64,000 nucleotides of DNA from Eretmocerus hayati. Taxonomy: Eukaryota; Arthropoda; Insecta; Hymenoptera; Aphelinidae. Every line of letters begins with the position of its first letter. Position 1 is the stretch's first letter. A model generated the notes under the pieces. It was not told where the DNA came from and did not search any database. It was given only the letters and a program-made list of their open reading frames with translations. Positions 31,153 through 42,912 of the stretch are shown here, one piece after another. The translations under genes and the position numbers were made by a program. The stretch covers positions 89,952,748 to 90,016,747 of the forward strand of contig CM056742.1 in assembly GCA_029851415.1 (NCBI GenBank), given 5' to 3'.

Positions 31153-33432
31153 TGTGACCGACGCGATACCTCGAATAATTGGGGTGGAGGTATGCGTAGT
31201 CTATCTGGCCCTGGATCTAGGGGGAGAGCCGGATATCAGAATTCATGACTTGATCAGAAGTAATCAAATGCTATCAGGGATAGGATAAGATTTTTAGGGT
31301 GATGTAATCGACTATCAATTCTCAAACCAATTCGGCTGATCAGGGCACCTTCTTGGGAATCAATAGTACGATCTCTGTAATTTTTATAGTTTCTTCTTAG
31401 ACTAATGGATGGATCAAGGCACCCATTAATTCCAAGAAAATCCTATAAATATATTATTACGGTAAAACACAGCCATCCAGTAGATCAGGGCACCTTCTTG
31501 ACATGTTTTACACGTAACTTTTATTTCGGTGGGTCTTGCTGATAACAAATACAGGGGATCAGGGTCCTGCAATATATCACCAGCGAAATCCAATGGTTTG
31601 ATTATGCCAACTATATAGTCACACTGTGGGTTCCATCATGCACATGGAGCACTTAGGATTACCCACAGCAATAAGCACACAAAGAGAATATATGTATATA
31701 TAATAGATTTTATCCAAGATTCCATTACAATCATAAGATTATATATGGAACCCTGAGGACTTCGATTTATTCGCTTTGTGAGCTGATTTTCGACTGAAAG
31801 GCAGAATCCTCGAGCACCTGGTCAGGGCTCTATTTATACTCAGTCCTGAGTTCCAGAACATTCTGAAGATAATTTATTCATATGCACCGTAATTATTCAT
31901 TAAAACTGAAAAGCTCTGTTAGTCCCACTATATACATATTTACAAGCTATCAAAATTGCATCGATTCCAACACATATTATTCCAAATAAAAATCTCAATT
32001 GAGTGTAATAAATAAAAGATAATTTTTAGATAATTATATAGAACTTTCTAGGAGTTGATCGAAGACACGTGTTTTATTGATGCACTCGTAAATTCACTTC
32101 GAAATGCCACAGATCTTTGGAATTTTTTGTAATATTCGTCAATAGTGACATATATGGTCAATACATCACCTTAAATTGACGATATATTCGGTTTTTTACA
32201 GTATTCCACAATAAAATAATTTTTTAAACCATACTATCAAAATCGTTGATGAAAAATCTATATTTCATCAAAATAAGTCGAAATAACTACGTTCTAGCTT
32301 GATTTGTATTAGAACCACTGGTTAGTCTGGAAGAATCTATTTCACATACAATTTTACGAAAGCTTGAACTTTGTAAAATTGAATATTGCAAATAAGGCAT
32401 GGAATTTTATAATTTTTTCATAAGTACTATGAGAATAATGAATCCTAGAACTAGATGACGAAAAGATTTTTTAGGATTGATTGAATGAATTTCACAAAAT
32501 CTTGAATAGAAAATCATAGAATTTTCTATGTATAATCGTATATATGTATATGTAGTAATTACATATACGTATATATATCTTCTATATATATGACAAGTGA
32601 GCTCGCGAGGCTCAGCTGGACTGGGGGGTAAACAGTGAGTGATATTATCGGATCGTGAGCGCACTTATTTTGAAATACTGTATAAAAATTATATTAAATT
32701 ACTTTTTTTTAAATCCTCAAATTCACGTGTTTTATTGATGCACTCGTAAATTCACTTCGAAATGCCACAGATCTTTGGAATTTTTTGTAATATTCGTCAA
32801 TAGTGACATATATGGTCAATATATCACCTCAAATTGACGATATATTCGATTTTTTACAGTATTCCACAATAAAATAATTTTTTAAACCATACTATCAAAA
32901 TCGTTGATGAAAAATCTATATTTCATCAAAATAAGTCGAAATAACTACGTTCTAGCTTGATTTGTATTAGAACCACTAGTTAGTCTGGAAGAATCTATTC
33001 CACATACAATTTTACGAAAGCTTGAACTTTGTCAAATTGAATATTGCAAATAAGGCATTGAATTTTATAGTTCTTTCATAAGTACTATGAAAATAATGAA
33101 TCCTAGAACTAGATGACGAAAAGATTTTTTAGGATTGATTGAATGAATTTCACAAAATCTTGAATAGAAAATCATAGAATTCTCTATGTATAATCGTATA
33201 TCTATGTATAATCGTATATGTATATGTAGTAATTACATATACGTATATATATCTTCTATATATATGACAAGTGAGATCGCGAGGCTCAGCTGGACTGGGG
33301 GGTAAACAGTGAGTGACATTATCGGCTTGTGAGCGCACTTATTTTGAAATACTGTATAGAAATTATATTAAATTACTTTTTTTCAGATCCTCAAAATAAA
33401 TATCGAAATTTTTCGAGATTATGGTTGTCACA
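31153..33432 (-). repeat. 5' LTR of the gypsy element with internal tandem duplication
   Basis: Starts (minus) TGTGACAACC and ends GGTCACA, matching the 3' LTR. It is about 2.28 kb because a 658-bp block is present twice in tandem, at 32066-32723 and from 32724. The 3' LTR has this block once. The repeated GGATCAGGGCACC-type motif lies between about 31335 and 31570. Confidence 0.92.
32066..33383. repeat. 658-bp tandem duplication inside the 5' LTR
   Basis: Both units begin CACGTGTTTTATTGATGCAC (32066 and 32724) and run in parallel to AAATTACTTTTTTT. The junction lies at 32723/32724 within TCCTCAAA-TTCACGTG. The units differ by a small number of changes, and the second carries a short extra TATCTATGTATAATCG. 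Confidence 0.88.
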
Positions 33433-33436
33433 AGCT

Positions 33437-34087
33437 GGGGTGCGAAACACTCCAGATTTCGTTTTGAGATTGAGAAAAGGAGTTTTCAGTCCGAAATTAC
33501 GATTCCTCGAGCTTGGAAAATTCCCAACGAGAAATGTGATGGAAAATTCCGATTCCGAATCAAATTTCGCGTCAGAAATGGTGCATTTGAGTACTTTTGT
33601 GGACTTGAATAAAGTCCAAGACACTCAAAATTACGTTTTGATATGGGGAAAAGTGTTTTTTCGCCACTAAATTTCAATTTTGTGGGTGCGGACTACGCTG
33701 TGCGGCTAAACCAATCAAAAATTGGGATTTCCCGTCAAATTTGTCATGAAAAACGATGTTTTGGAATTATTTTTAGCTGATTCTGCGCGTGCACGAGTCG
33801 TTGATGCTTTAATACCAGACAATTCGAGAGAGACATAATTCACAAAAAAAACGCTTCAGGTGGGACAGCACTTAGAAAACACCTAGGTCTCTGAAAATTT
33901 TTTCACATCCATATGTCACCAGATTATTAGGTTGTGGGGGTGGCACGGCGGATTCGTGCAACTTGGGAAATAAGGGACACCCTAATGTACAGTTAATTTC
34001 CAACTCAACCCTACCGATACCTCAAAATTTCTGATTTTGATTTTCATATGACCCAATTGTTCTTTATAGCACGCGCTGAGTGTCTTG
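33437..34087. other. right flank of the gypsy element, no recognised gene
   Basis: Non-coding; shares diverged blocks with the left flank (7390-7460). Short mirror open frames at 33391-33677 look fortuitous. Confidence 0.35.
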
Positions 34088-34858
34088 TTGCAAAAATTTG
34101 AACAACATAATAAATAACAACAAAATCGTGGTGTGCGGAAGCATACTGAGTATTAGGAGAGTATGAGATTGCCGGAGGTAACGTCTGCACCAAGCTACCG
34201 ATCGGGGTCGATGTGGAACCCCCCGTTCGATATCTGAGAATGTTGATCTCAATTTGCATGATCCCGATCATTCTGTATAGTACTAAGTTAGTGCTCCGTA
34301 GCAAAATTTCGGATAACAATATTAATGACAACTAAAACGTGATGTGTAGAAGCATACTGAGTATTAGGAGAGCATGAGATCGCTAGAGGTAACGTCTGCA
34401 GTGTGCTATGTGATGAGAGTTCTCTCTCTTCCTTTTGCTGAACCTTCCATCCGACCATGGGCTTTTAACAGACGGGTACAAAATGTCCTCAGCGGCGAGC
34501 GATGAGAACATTTTGTACCCCTCCAAAGTAAAATTTGAATAACAATATGGATTGAACGAAAAACATTGTGCGTGGAAGCATATTGAGTATAAGGAGAGTA
34601 TGAGGTTGCTGGAGGTAACGTCTGCAGCAAGCTACCGATCGGGATCGATGCGGATCCCTCGTTCAATATCTGAAAATATTCGATCTCAATTTTGCATGAT
34701 CCCAATCATTCTATATAGTATTAAATTATGGTTCCATCGCAAAATTCCGAATAACAATATGAATAACAACGAAGAGGTGATGCGCAGAGGCGCACTGAGT
34801 ATTAGGAGAGCATGAGATCGCAGGAGGTAATGTCTGCAGTATGCTATGCATAGAGATA
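34088..34858. repeat. satellite-like array, alternating units of about 212-226 bp
   Basis: The marker GTATTAGGAGAG or a close variant recurs at about 34149, 34361, 34587 and 34799 (spacing 212, 226, 212). Units 1 and 3 share CAAGCTACCGATCGGG; units 2 and 4 share a TCTGCAGT-TGCTATG ending. The true repeat is therefore an A-B dimer of roughly 438 bp. The array breaks at the end of a TIR transposon. Confidence 0.85.
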
Positions 34859-34944
34859 CCGTCAACCGGGGTTACTTTGAACACATTTCGCAAATTTTGC
34901 TTGTAATTTCCTTGTAACTTGTAAGTCTTACATCAGAAGGGTAT

Positions 34945-37225
34945 TGTGACGTGGTATTTTCACCAGCACAACTTATTTATATTACGCAGGACTCTTGACC
35001 TAGGGCGCAGGAACTACGCGCGCGAACGGCGATACGGCTTCTGCAAATTCAGCAACTCCGGAACACAGCGTCACTTACCGTGTGAAAATTACCTGAAAAA
35101 TCGCAAAAGAGGGGAGGGACGAAGTCGCAATAATAATCCGGAATTTATTATGAAAACAAATTGGCCTCTATATTCTTTACGTTGCTTCTACTCGGTATTT
35201 ACAGTTATCTACAAACGAGTATCAACCCGACAATAGTCCGCGTGGTTCTAAATTTATCAATAATTGCTCATAAGAATGCCTCTGAATATTCCTGCAAATA
35301 CAATATCCAACTGCACTCCACTAAAAGGCCAACTTCTTGTCCGCTTCACTCGCGAAAAATCTACCTGCACTCCGTAGAGTGCGGCTTGTCCAGTCCCTGC
35401 TCCGATAATTTCTCACGTGCCAATTCGTTCCGAAAATTCTGTCCAGAATGGCCACCCAACGAATCCCGCGACGCTCGCTTCACGACAAGCGTGCAAGATG
35501 GCTAATGCTCCGACAATTCGGAGAAACCGACGCCCGCTTGGCCTTCGCATCCGAGCAACAGGTGCGCGACTACCCCGTGCTCCTTGACCACTTTATAATT
35601 ATTCTCGATCACTCAAGGCTCCGGGTATACGCGCGTCTCCTCCGGGGGATCTGTCCACGACGCGAACCCCGAGAACGCGAGTGTCTACCCCGAGACGCTT
35701 CGTCCACGAGCGCGCACAATTTTCACCAAGTTCCGCACTTCTGAATTCACTGCTCCGAATTTATGCGCGACGCGGTGGTTACTCTGGGCTGCTGGTGCCT
35801 TGTCCGCACTTTCTGAGCTCCGCACCAGCGCACCAGGCCCTCAGGGAGTCTGTCCAGGTCGGGAGCACGACGTTGCTCCCTCGCGACGCACGGAGCTCTT
35901 CGAAAAATCCGCGACGAGAGAATCCACAAAATCAGCAAAGTCACTCACCGCAATTTTCTGTCATCCTCGTAGATAGGCCCTAGGGTCTGCAGTTGCAGCT
36001 TCCGAATCCTGATCCTGGTCCAAATCTATCCGTCCCGGTCACTGCGGAGCTCCTGGTGACCCGATTCGCGGCACGTGCTCAGACTAGGGCGGGCAAGGCG
36101 ACGAGCAAAAGAATACGTGTGCACGAGACGATGTCTGATCCACAAGTGTCACAATGGCCACTTCTTCTTCACCAAGTCCACGCCTTCGTCTTCACTTGAA
36201 GTAAAGCCCTCTGATTGGTCCGTTTGATTTTACCGGAACACAAGCAGCGCCAACTGGCGGCCGAGTGCACCAAATATTCAAGTCAAGTCCACTATACACG
36301 TCCTATGCAGTGCCTGATATTCTCAGAATTCCGCCGCGAGCTCATCAAATGCAGTGTCTACGGTCCTGGTGCCTCCACCAGAAGCATTCCCTATCCTTCT
36401 TACGCGCATGCACCACCAGCGTACGCGCGGAGGCATCGCGCAACCTGCGACTCCGCGCTTTCACCTCGCGGAGCTCTTATACACGTCCCACTATACCTAT
36501 ATTGTCCGCTCCGAGCCTTCAGTATATCTACATCTAGTCCTCAGCACGGTGGTATACCACCGTCTAGTCCACCGCTTAGCGGTATGCATATATACGTACA
36601 GATGTGTCAGCTATGGGTGGCATGTGGATGCAGCACCGGGTCCGCGGGCCCGGGCTGTTGCCACCTTGCCAACCCCGCAGCGTCCGATGCATCCATTAAG
36701 TGCATTCAATGCACTGAGGCCACGAAAACCGTGTGCAAAACACGCAAAAATCGCGTACTCTCGCTCGCGGGCGAGCGAATGTCTAGTCCGCGGTCGCCTG
36801 CTGTCGCCCGCGTCGGGGTGTGCGGGGGTTTTCCCCCGAGGCCTAGTCCACGAAGCTGTGTGGAAGTGGGCTGGGAAGGGCCAGGGTAGGGGCCCGTAAG
36901 GGCATCGTGGCCCTAAGGTAGCCCTTTGGTCCACCCAGCTGTCGAATCCCGTATCCGTCGGCTGCTGGTTTCTGCAGCCTCCTATGCTGCAGCGGTTGCG
37001 GCGATCTTGGGTGTGGGTGGGGTTGCCTAGGCGTAGGCATATCCACCCACGCTGCTTATCCGGCTTGACTGCTTGATTTCTTCGTCGCCGTCTTCTTCTT
37101 CCCGAGCCAGCACCTCAACAAAAAATAAGTATTGCTTGTCAATACTTAGTCCCTTTGGTGCTGGCTCGAGACGGCGGCGAGAGATTTTTACGCGAAAAAG
37201 TGGCTGTGACGGGATACCCGTCACA
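34945..37225. mobile_element. solo LTR, 2.28 kb, with GTAT duplication
   Basis: The block starts TGTGACGTGG and ends CCCGTCACA, is flanked by GTAT at 34941-34944 and 37226-37229, and contains no retrotransposon gene. TGTGAC...GTCACA ends plus a four-base duplication point to a Ty3/gypsy LTR left by recombination. It is not the same family as the LTRs at 7467 and 31153 beyond the terminal bases. The 36200-37000 part is unusually GC-rich for this window and gives long spurious open frames. It interrupts the CCGTCAACC transposon, so it is the younger of the two. Confidence 0.82.
37102..37168. repeat. nested hairpin inside the solo LTR
   Basis: Outer stem GAGCCAGCACC / GGTGCTGGCTC (near 37102 and 37158). 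Inner stem AAGTATTG / CAATACTT around a five-base loop, with an A-run and AATAAG nearby. The position close to the LTR end suggests an RNA 3'-end or packaging structure (inference). Confidence 0.6.
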
Positions 37226-37229
37226 GTAT

Positions 37230-38643
37230 TGTATCTGAATTCAATTGAAAGCTTATTATCTTAGCTTTCAATCGCGCTGCAGTAGAGTCCGATCACATGT
37301 ACTAGACAGAAGTGATGGGCATTTCGAAAGTGTTCAAAGTTACTCCGCCATGTTGGTGTAACTTTGAACACTCAAGTAACCAAACATGAGAACCCTCAAT
37401 ACCGAATAGTTGTACTGCTCTCTATTTATCCCCATGATATACAATCGATCTGCTATGTTTGCACTATGGTTCAGTACCCATCAGTTATCGGAAATCCCAG
37501 AGAAAATATTCCAAACTCATTTTGAGTTGTCTGAAGTTTGACCGAAGTCTTAATCAATGGATGAGTGACATCCAGAAATCATCTGCATCGTGATATTTTC
37601 ACTCAAGTCAAAAAATCCACTCTCGAAAAGTTCTTACCGAATCTCGAAACGTCAAATTCTCGATTACACTCGAAAAAGTTGAGTGGAGCTTCCTGAAAAT
37701 CAAGTGATCTCCACAAGGGACCCGGAAAACAGATTCATCGAAAAATAACCATTGATTTGATACGAAAAATAACAATTCATCCGATCAGGAGGGACCATAG
37801 AACAATGATTGCAAAAGAGGCTACATCTCACCAAAATTTCTCGCAAAAAGTGAATAAGGACAAGTAGAGAGTCGGAAAATAGAAAGAATGTTGGGAGTAT
37901 GAGTAGAATTGATTAAAAGTGAACGACTTTGAGATCATTTTTTGTTTGCTGTCCAACCCATCTGTGATATACTGTCAGCCTGATTCTTTTAGTCTCACTT
38001 TGTGGTCATGGGAGGGATGTCTCTTTCATAATACCCCATGTTCTAGAGATGAAAATAGAATTTGTGTAAGAATTCTACGATCAGAAAATCGTATTGACTA
38101 GATGAAAATGGAAGCGATAACCATTTAACGTTTCTATACTGACTGCGTGCATGCACGTACATGACAATGAAATCAGAGTCCGAATTGAACAGGATTCTTT
38201 ATTTTACAGTGAACTAGAGTTAACTCGACATGAATGGAACAGCCATAACAATGCTTTCCAAAGTTTGATCGTCGCATCGAAAACCTGGAATCAATTCTGA
38301 CGAATTCATTGGGAACCTATATCACATTTTCACACGTTTTCACAAGAATGCATTCGCGAGACATACAGATAATATAAACCTGCAAGTTTCCATCGAAATT
38401 TGACTCGTGCCAAGTCAGAATATACTCCAACATTCTTCATCAAACCACTGAATTTTCTCACGGATGGAAGGATATTTGACTCGTTCTCACACTTGTCTGT
38501 GTCTCAATGATGATAAAAATACCTAAGTCGTATTTCTGCTTTCACTGATCGATAGATACACGACCTCTAATGATTATAATCTTCTTTTGGTCAATAATCA
38601 CGACTCATCAAATCTACATCCAATATTCTTGTGAGCTCATCAG
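37230..38643. other. non-coding interior of the CCGTCAACC transposon
   Basis: Contains two oppositely oriented GTTCAAAGTTAC words near 37330 and 37365. No gene was recognised. Confidence 0.4.
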
Positions 38644-38967
38644 TCACACTGCAGCTGGACGATATTTCCTGGCGTGAAGTTCTCGGTGAGGCACGTCTAT
38701 TAACCAATACTTGGAAACTTCAGGAACTACATAGTTTGCCTTTCGAAGCTTTGAGATAGCCTCGGGAGCTGATGTACAACCTAATACATCAGACCAGGGA
38801 TATTGTATTTCATCTTTTTGCTCTGGCCATTTCCAGAATTTCAAACCAGACTTTTGCATCGACGATATGAAAGGTCCTCCTTTGGTATTTTCTGTCATTT
38901 TAACTGGAACTCCTTGCCCTTCATAGTTGAGAGCAACGTAAGCTCGAACCCTTCTTTGGAGGGGCAA
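38644..38967 (-). pseudogene. C-terminal fragment of a transposon-type protein (WKWP motif)
   Basis: A minus-strand frame of 107 codons reads YVALNYEGQG, then GLKFWKWPEQ and later an ISKLRKANY..VPE ending. A small beta-barrel-like module with a WKWP core is familiar to me from the C-termini of several uncharacterised transposon-encoded proteins in insects and fish; I cannot name the superfamily. The frame is open upstream to a CATAG acceptor-like site near 38994. A possible first exon (39232-39371, ATG 39371, donor GTAATG) lies further upstream, but the phases do not fit cleanly. Probably the tail of the CCGTCAACC transposon's own transposase gene, otherwise deleted. Confidence 0.45.
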
Positions 38968-39614
38968 AAAGATTCGTTGGCTTCCTGAATCTATGTATTT
39001 AGTGAGAGTTAGAAGAAAGAGTCAAATTGAGTAAAATATTCGGAGAGATTTATGAATCAGGGTATTCAGAGTCACCCTGTCGAAACATGCAAGGTGTTCA
39101 AAGTTACCCCGGTATCCAAAAAAACACGTACTTTTCAGTTTTCACGTCACAGAATTGAATTAGGGTTAAAATACACCAACGTAGCAATAGATTCTTGAAG
39201 ATATTGATATGGATCAACGAAATATAGCACCATTACCTTGGATTTGCCGTGGAAGCTCGAACGAGACCAATTGTTTGGAGCAACTTCTTCCGAATCAAAA
39301 TCATCTTTTCGAAAAAGTTCGTTATGAACAAAGACACGGCTGATCGAGGCCCGCACACCGGGGTAAATCATTGCTAAAGCACGCTCCTAGCGGAGGAAAT
39401 TGGTATTGGAACCATAGGGAATCCCTACTATACCGGTCTTGAGAGATCAAAACTTGTACCCCGAGTGTTCAAAGTTTCCCCGTCTGTTCAAAGTAACCCC
39501 GGTTGACGGTATAATACCAATAGAACAGGCATGCGCATCTTCTCTGCGAGCAAGGGATGCTGTCCCCTTCCTCCTCTTCGCTCCCCACTACTAACCTTAC
39601 GCCGACCCAGGGCA

Positions 39615-39766
39615 GTCAAGCGTGGTAGAGTCCTTCCCCTCAAGCCCCTCCAGTCATGTGTAGAGCGCGCCGCGGCGTCGCAGGGGAGGGGCTCTTCCGC
39701 CGCGAGCCGCGACGCTCTCTGCACTTGACTAGAGGGGCTTGAGGGGAGGGACTCTACTACGCTTGA
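39615..39766. repeat. 152-bp GC-rich hairpin
   Basis: Left arm 39615-39656 and right arm 39726-39766 are near-perfect reverse complements (GTCAAGCGTGGTAGAGTCC at the outer left). The inner 69 bp hold a second GC-rich stem (AGAGCG...CGCTCT). It may be a small MITE or a structured RNA locus. Confidence 0.75.
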
Positions 39767-39879
39767 CATCCCTGCGCCGACCGCTTCCCATTCGAGTGAG
39801 AGAGAGAGCAACACGATAGCCTGTTCCTTTCTCTCGGTCGTGGCCACTTACAGTGGCTCCCATACTATGCCTCCTCTAT

Positions 39880-39990
39880 GGTATTATATATGTATAGTGC
39901 TATGGGATGAGAGCTCTTTCTTTACCTCGCTGAACCTACTATCCGATCACGGACTCCTGATACTCAGCGGCAGCCGACGAATTTGTTATT
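39880..39990. repeat. diverged copy of a satellite-adjacent segment
   Basis: The stretch from GTGCTATGGGATGAGAG onward resembles 34412-34500, the tail of unit 2 of the satellite. This links the DNA on both sides of the CCGTCAACC transposon. Confidence 0.5.
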
Positions 39991-40194
39991 CGAGCTGTAT
40001 ATTTGCAATAATTAGGAAATGCATTCTATACGTTGACTCAAGAATCATATTCAAACATATATATCGAATATTCATATAAATGGAAAAATATTATGAATGA
40101 TTGATGTTTAAATGCATATATATATGTACTCATACTGGAGAACCTGGAACATGAGATTCGCATTCCTTTACGTGAATGATTTAGAATTCCGTCA

Positions 40195-40570
40195 TCAAGA
40201 GGCGCGATAGCGCCTCGCTGGAGAGTATGAAAAAAAAACCGAGCGAGGCGCCGTGCCCACTCTACATTGAATTGGGGTATTTCAACCTCTCACTTTTTTC
40301 TCAACACGCGCCACATTTCTGAAGAGATTGAAACTGGCCTTTTTCTTCTTTCAATGAGTGCCGGTTATTGCGAAATATGAAACTGCATCATGGTTTTTAG
40401 ATTTTTTTGAGCTTCTGTGTACTTTTTTTTGATCGCGATTTTGGGGTCGGCTGTAGCCTCTTCTATTCGATTTCTTCGGACCAGGTCATTCGACTCGAGT
40501 TATCTCGAACCATATCCGCTGTCACATGCAGCGGCGATAGCGTCTCGCTGGCGAGTATGTAGCAGACGGC
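40195..40570. repeat. repeated GCGATAGCG-CTCGCTGG words and hairpin
   Basis: GGCGCGATAGCGCCTCGCTGG (about 40200) is partly repeated as CGGCGATAGCGTCTCGCTGG near 40532, each followed by AGAGTATG or CGAGTATG. The first also forms a stem with AGCGAGGCGC at about 40243-40252. Confidence 0.55.
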
Positions 40571-42088
40571 GTTATTCCGCTCCGGTAGTATAACATGTTG
40601 TAACGTTTTTGATGACTATTTTGATTATCTTATGTAAAGATAACAGCAGAGGTTGAATGCCAATTGATGCCAATCGTAGCACCGCCTGCAGCGAGCTCGT
40701 AGATATCAGCTCTCATTGTTGGAGGGATGATAAGAGCCACCTAATATTGTTGTGGGTTTTCTTATCTGGAGTTATATAAAAATAATAGGCCACAAAAATG
40801 TGTGTTATTCCGGCTGTTGTGCAATGTCCAGAGTTGATATTCAAAAATATTTGGAGAATTTTGGATTTGATCGTGAGAAAAAATGAGTGCCAGTATCAAT
40901 TTACATTTCAGCAGTGTATTGACTTTCAGAATACTTCAGACAGACCCAACTCTGGAGCTTTGAATTGTGCATCTCAAAGGAAAGTTGATTAACCACTCTA
41001 GTTGAAATGAAGTGTGCAACCAATAGAATATCCTTCGAAGTGCTTTTCGTGTCTCAATATAAATCTGTCAATGTCCAACACGTTGAGAGGGTAAGTCTCT
41101 CACATCTAGATGTTGTAAGACAGGTCAGTCAGTTGACGACTGTCGAAGAACAGTTGTTGTGATATATAAGCACTGATATTTTGTACTGCTCTGGTTACTT
41201 TTGAATATCATATGCGTAATACTCTAATCCAAGGTCTCAGCTAAACTCTTACTCATATCACATATGGTATATGGATTTGACTTTCTTGGCGTTAATTTCT
41301 GAATAGGATTAGAAAGTTGTACAGGGTTCACCTGTTTCATCAAGAGTATTACAGAGAAAGAAAGGCACATTTACGCTCTTGGTGGGAAGTGGTAAGTTCA
41401 AATTGAAAAAATGATTAGTTGAGGAGTCAGTCACCAAACAAACTGGATCCATACATCTATCTGGAAGTATCTTCAGGATCATTTCATCAGAAATCTAAAC
41501 ACATATCACATAATGCTATTGAACCTTCATCTCCCTCAGAATGAGTTCGCACGGATTGCTCCAACTTCTTGATGTGTTACGAATTACCAATGTGCTACAT
41601 GGAATTTGTTTCAGATTTTGGTCCTTGAGAAATGTTGGACAACAGATGTATAAGTGTCATGATTCTATGTTTCATTTATCAATTAGTTATTAGTTATTCA
41701 CTTTGATAGTTAGCATCCTCTCACTGAAGAGTGGCCGAACCAACTCATGTGGGGTATTTCCACAATCTAGAAGTTCTTCGGATCCAAAATATTCTCTTGC
41801 AAGCACCATCACGGTAGATTAGGAGTCTTTGCATCAACCCAAGTCAATTTTATGAACTCATTCCAAGTCCTGCTATCATAAATACAAGGTTTTACTTCTC
41901 CAGATTTTTCTTTGCTCATGATCAAAAAATACTCATCTTGGAATTAAGTACACTAGTGTTAATTAGGAGAATGATTTTTATGGATTAGATACATAGAAGT
42001 TTTTTGTGTTTCCCCACATGCTACTATTTACAGCATGTTTTTCAATCTGAGAATATTCAGTCATTACCATAGCCGAGTGTTGAAATCT
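40571..42088. other. no recognised feature
   Basis: AT-rich, no long open frame and no repeat that I could place. Confidence 0.4.
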
Positions 42089-42912
42089 CCTCCTCCCCCC
42101 CCCCCCCCACGCCACTTTTTTCAAAAGTATAACGTGGCGAGTATGGCCATCCTTTCCCCCTATCACTTCATCTGGGATCAAAAATTGAATTTCAACTCTT
42201 GGGGGTCATGAAATCAGGGGAAACATGTCGAGTAACTATTTAGCAAAATTTAGTAGAATTTAAACATGAACCAAATGTTGAGAGAATGAAAAATATTAAT
42301 TTCAACTCTTGAGAGCCGTGAGATCAAGAAAAGTATGTCGAATAATTGTTTTGCAAAATCTGAATGCGAAGCGCATGGAAAAGGATTGATTACATTACGA
42401 TTTGACTTTCTCGGTACTTTTGACTCAACTTGAGTTACTCACCATCTCTACTGAATTTTAAACTAAACCGATCAATGCTAGATTGAATTTTCTGGTTTCC
42501 TTTTCTTCTCAATGGTCTGAATGAATTATTATTATTCTCATTACATTTCATAGACGAAGGAGATGGTGAGAAACTCGAGCTGAGTCAAGATTACCGAGAA
42601 AGTCAAATCGTGATGTAATCAATCCTTTTGCATGCGCTTCACATTCAGATTTTGCAAAACAAAATTACTCGACATACTTTTCCTGATCTCACGGCTCTCA
42701 AGAGTTGAAATTAATATTTTTCATTCTCTCACCATTAGTTTCATGTTCAAATTTCACTAAATTTTGCTAAATAGTTACTCGACATGTTTCCCCTGATTTC
42801 ATGACCCTCAGGATTGAAATTCAATTTTTGATCCCAGATGAAGTGATAGGGGAAAAGGATGGCCATACTCGCCAAGTTATACTTTTGGAAAAAGTGAAGT
42901 GGGGGGGGGAAG
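42089..42912. mobile_element. foldback MITE with poly-C/poly-G tips
   Basis: Arms 42089-42452 and about 42550-42912 are diverged reverse complements around a roughly 100-bp loop. Both tips end in a homopolymer: a C run at 42095-42108 and a G run near 42901-42909. No coding capacity is seen. Confidence 0.8.

Larger units (their letters stand above)
7467..33432 (-). mobile_element. Ty3/gypsy LTR retrotransposon, full length, with nested insertions
   Basis: The LTRs start TGTGAC and end GTCACA on both sides: 3' LTR 7467-11572, 5' LTR 31153-33432. The 4-bp target duplication AGCT lies at 7463-7466 and 33433-33436. On the minus strand the order is LTR, primer site, tRNA-like segment, gag, protease, RT/RNase H, integrase, a spliced small gene, LTR. 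The span is 26 kb because a copia element (12752-26382) splits the integrase and a foldback (8868-11393) sits in the 3' LTR. Pol has several stops and frame changes, so the element is dead. Four-base duplication, PR-RT-RH-IN order and a GPY/F-type integrase tail place it in Ty3/gypsy. No envelope gene is seen. Confidence 0.93.
34857..39511. mobile_element. TIR DNA transposon (CCGTCAACCGGGG ends), interrupted by a solo LTR
   Basis: TA-CCGTCAACCGGGGTTACT at the left end and its exact reverse complement at 39491-39511, followed by TA, form inverted ends with a likely TA target duplication. The subterminal word GTTCAAAGTTAC recurs on both strands near 37330, 37365, 39090 and 39460-39495, as is common for transposase binding sites. 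Without the solo LTR the element is about 2.4 kb. It carries at least one transposon-type coding remnant (38644-38993). The superfamily is not identified. Confidence 0.7.

Noticed and set aside
36215..36889. 224-codon open frame and overlapping frames in the 36.2-36.9 kb region
   Set aside because: All frames are open because the segment is GC-rich; several overlapping frames have similar length and composition. It lies inside a solo LTR.
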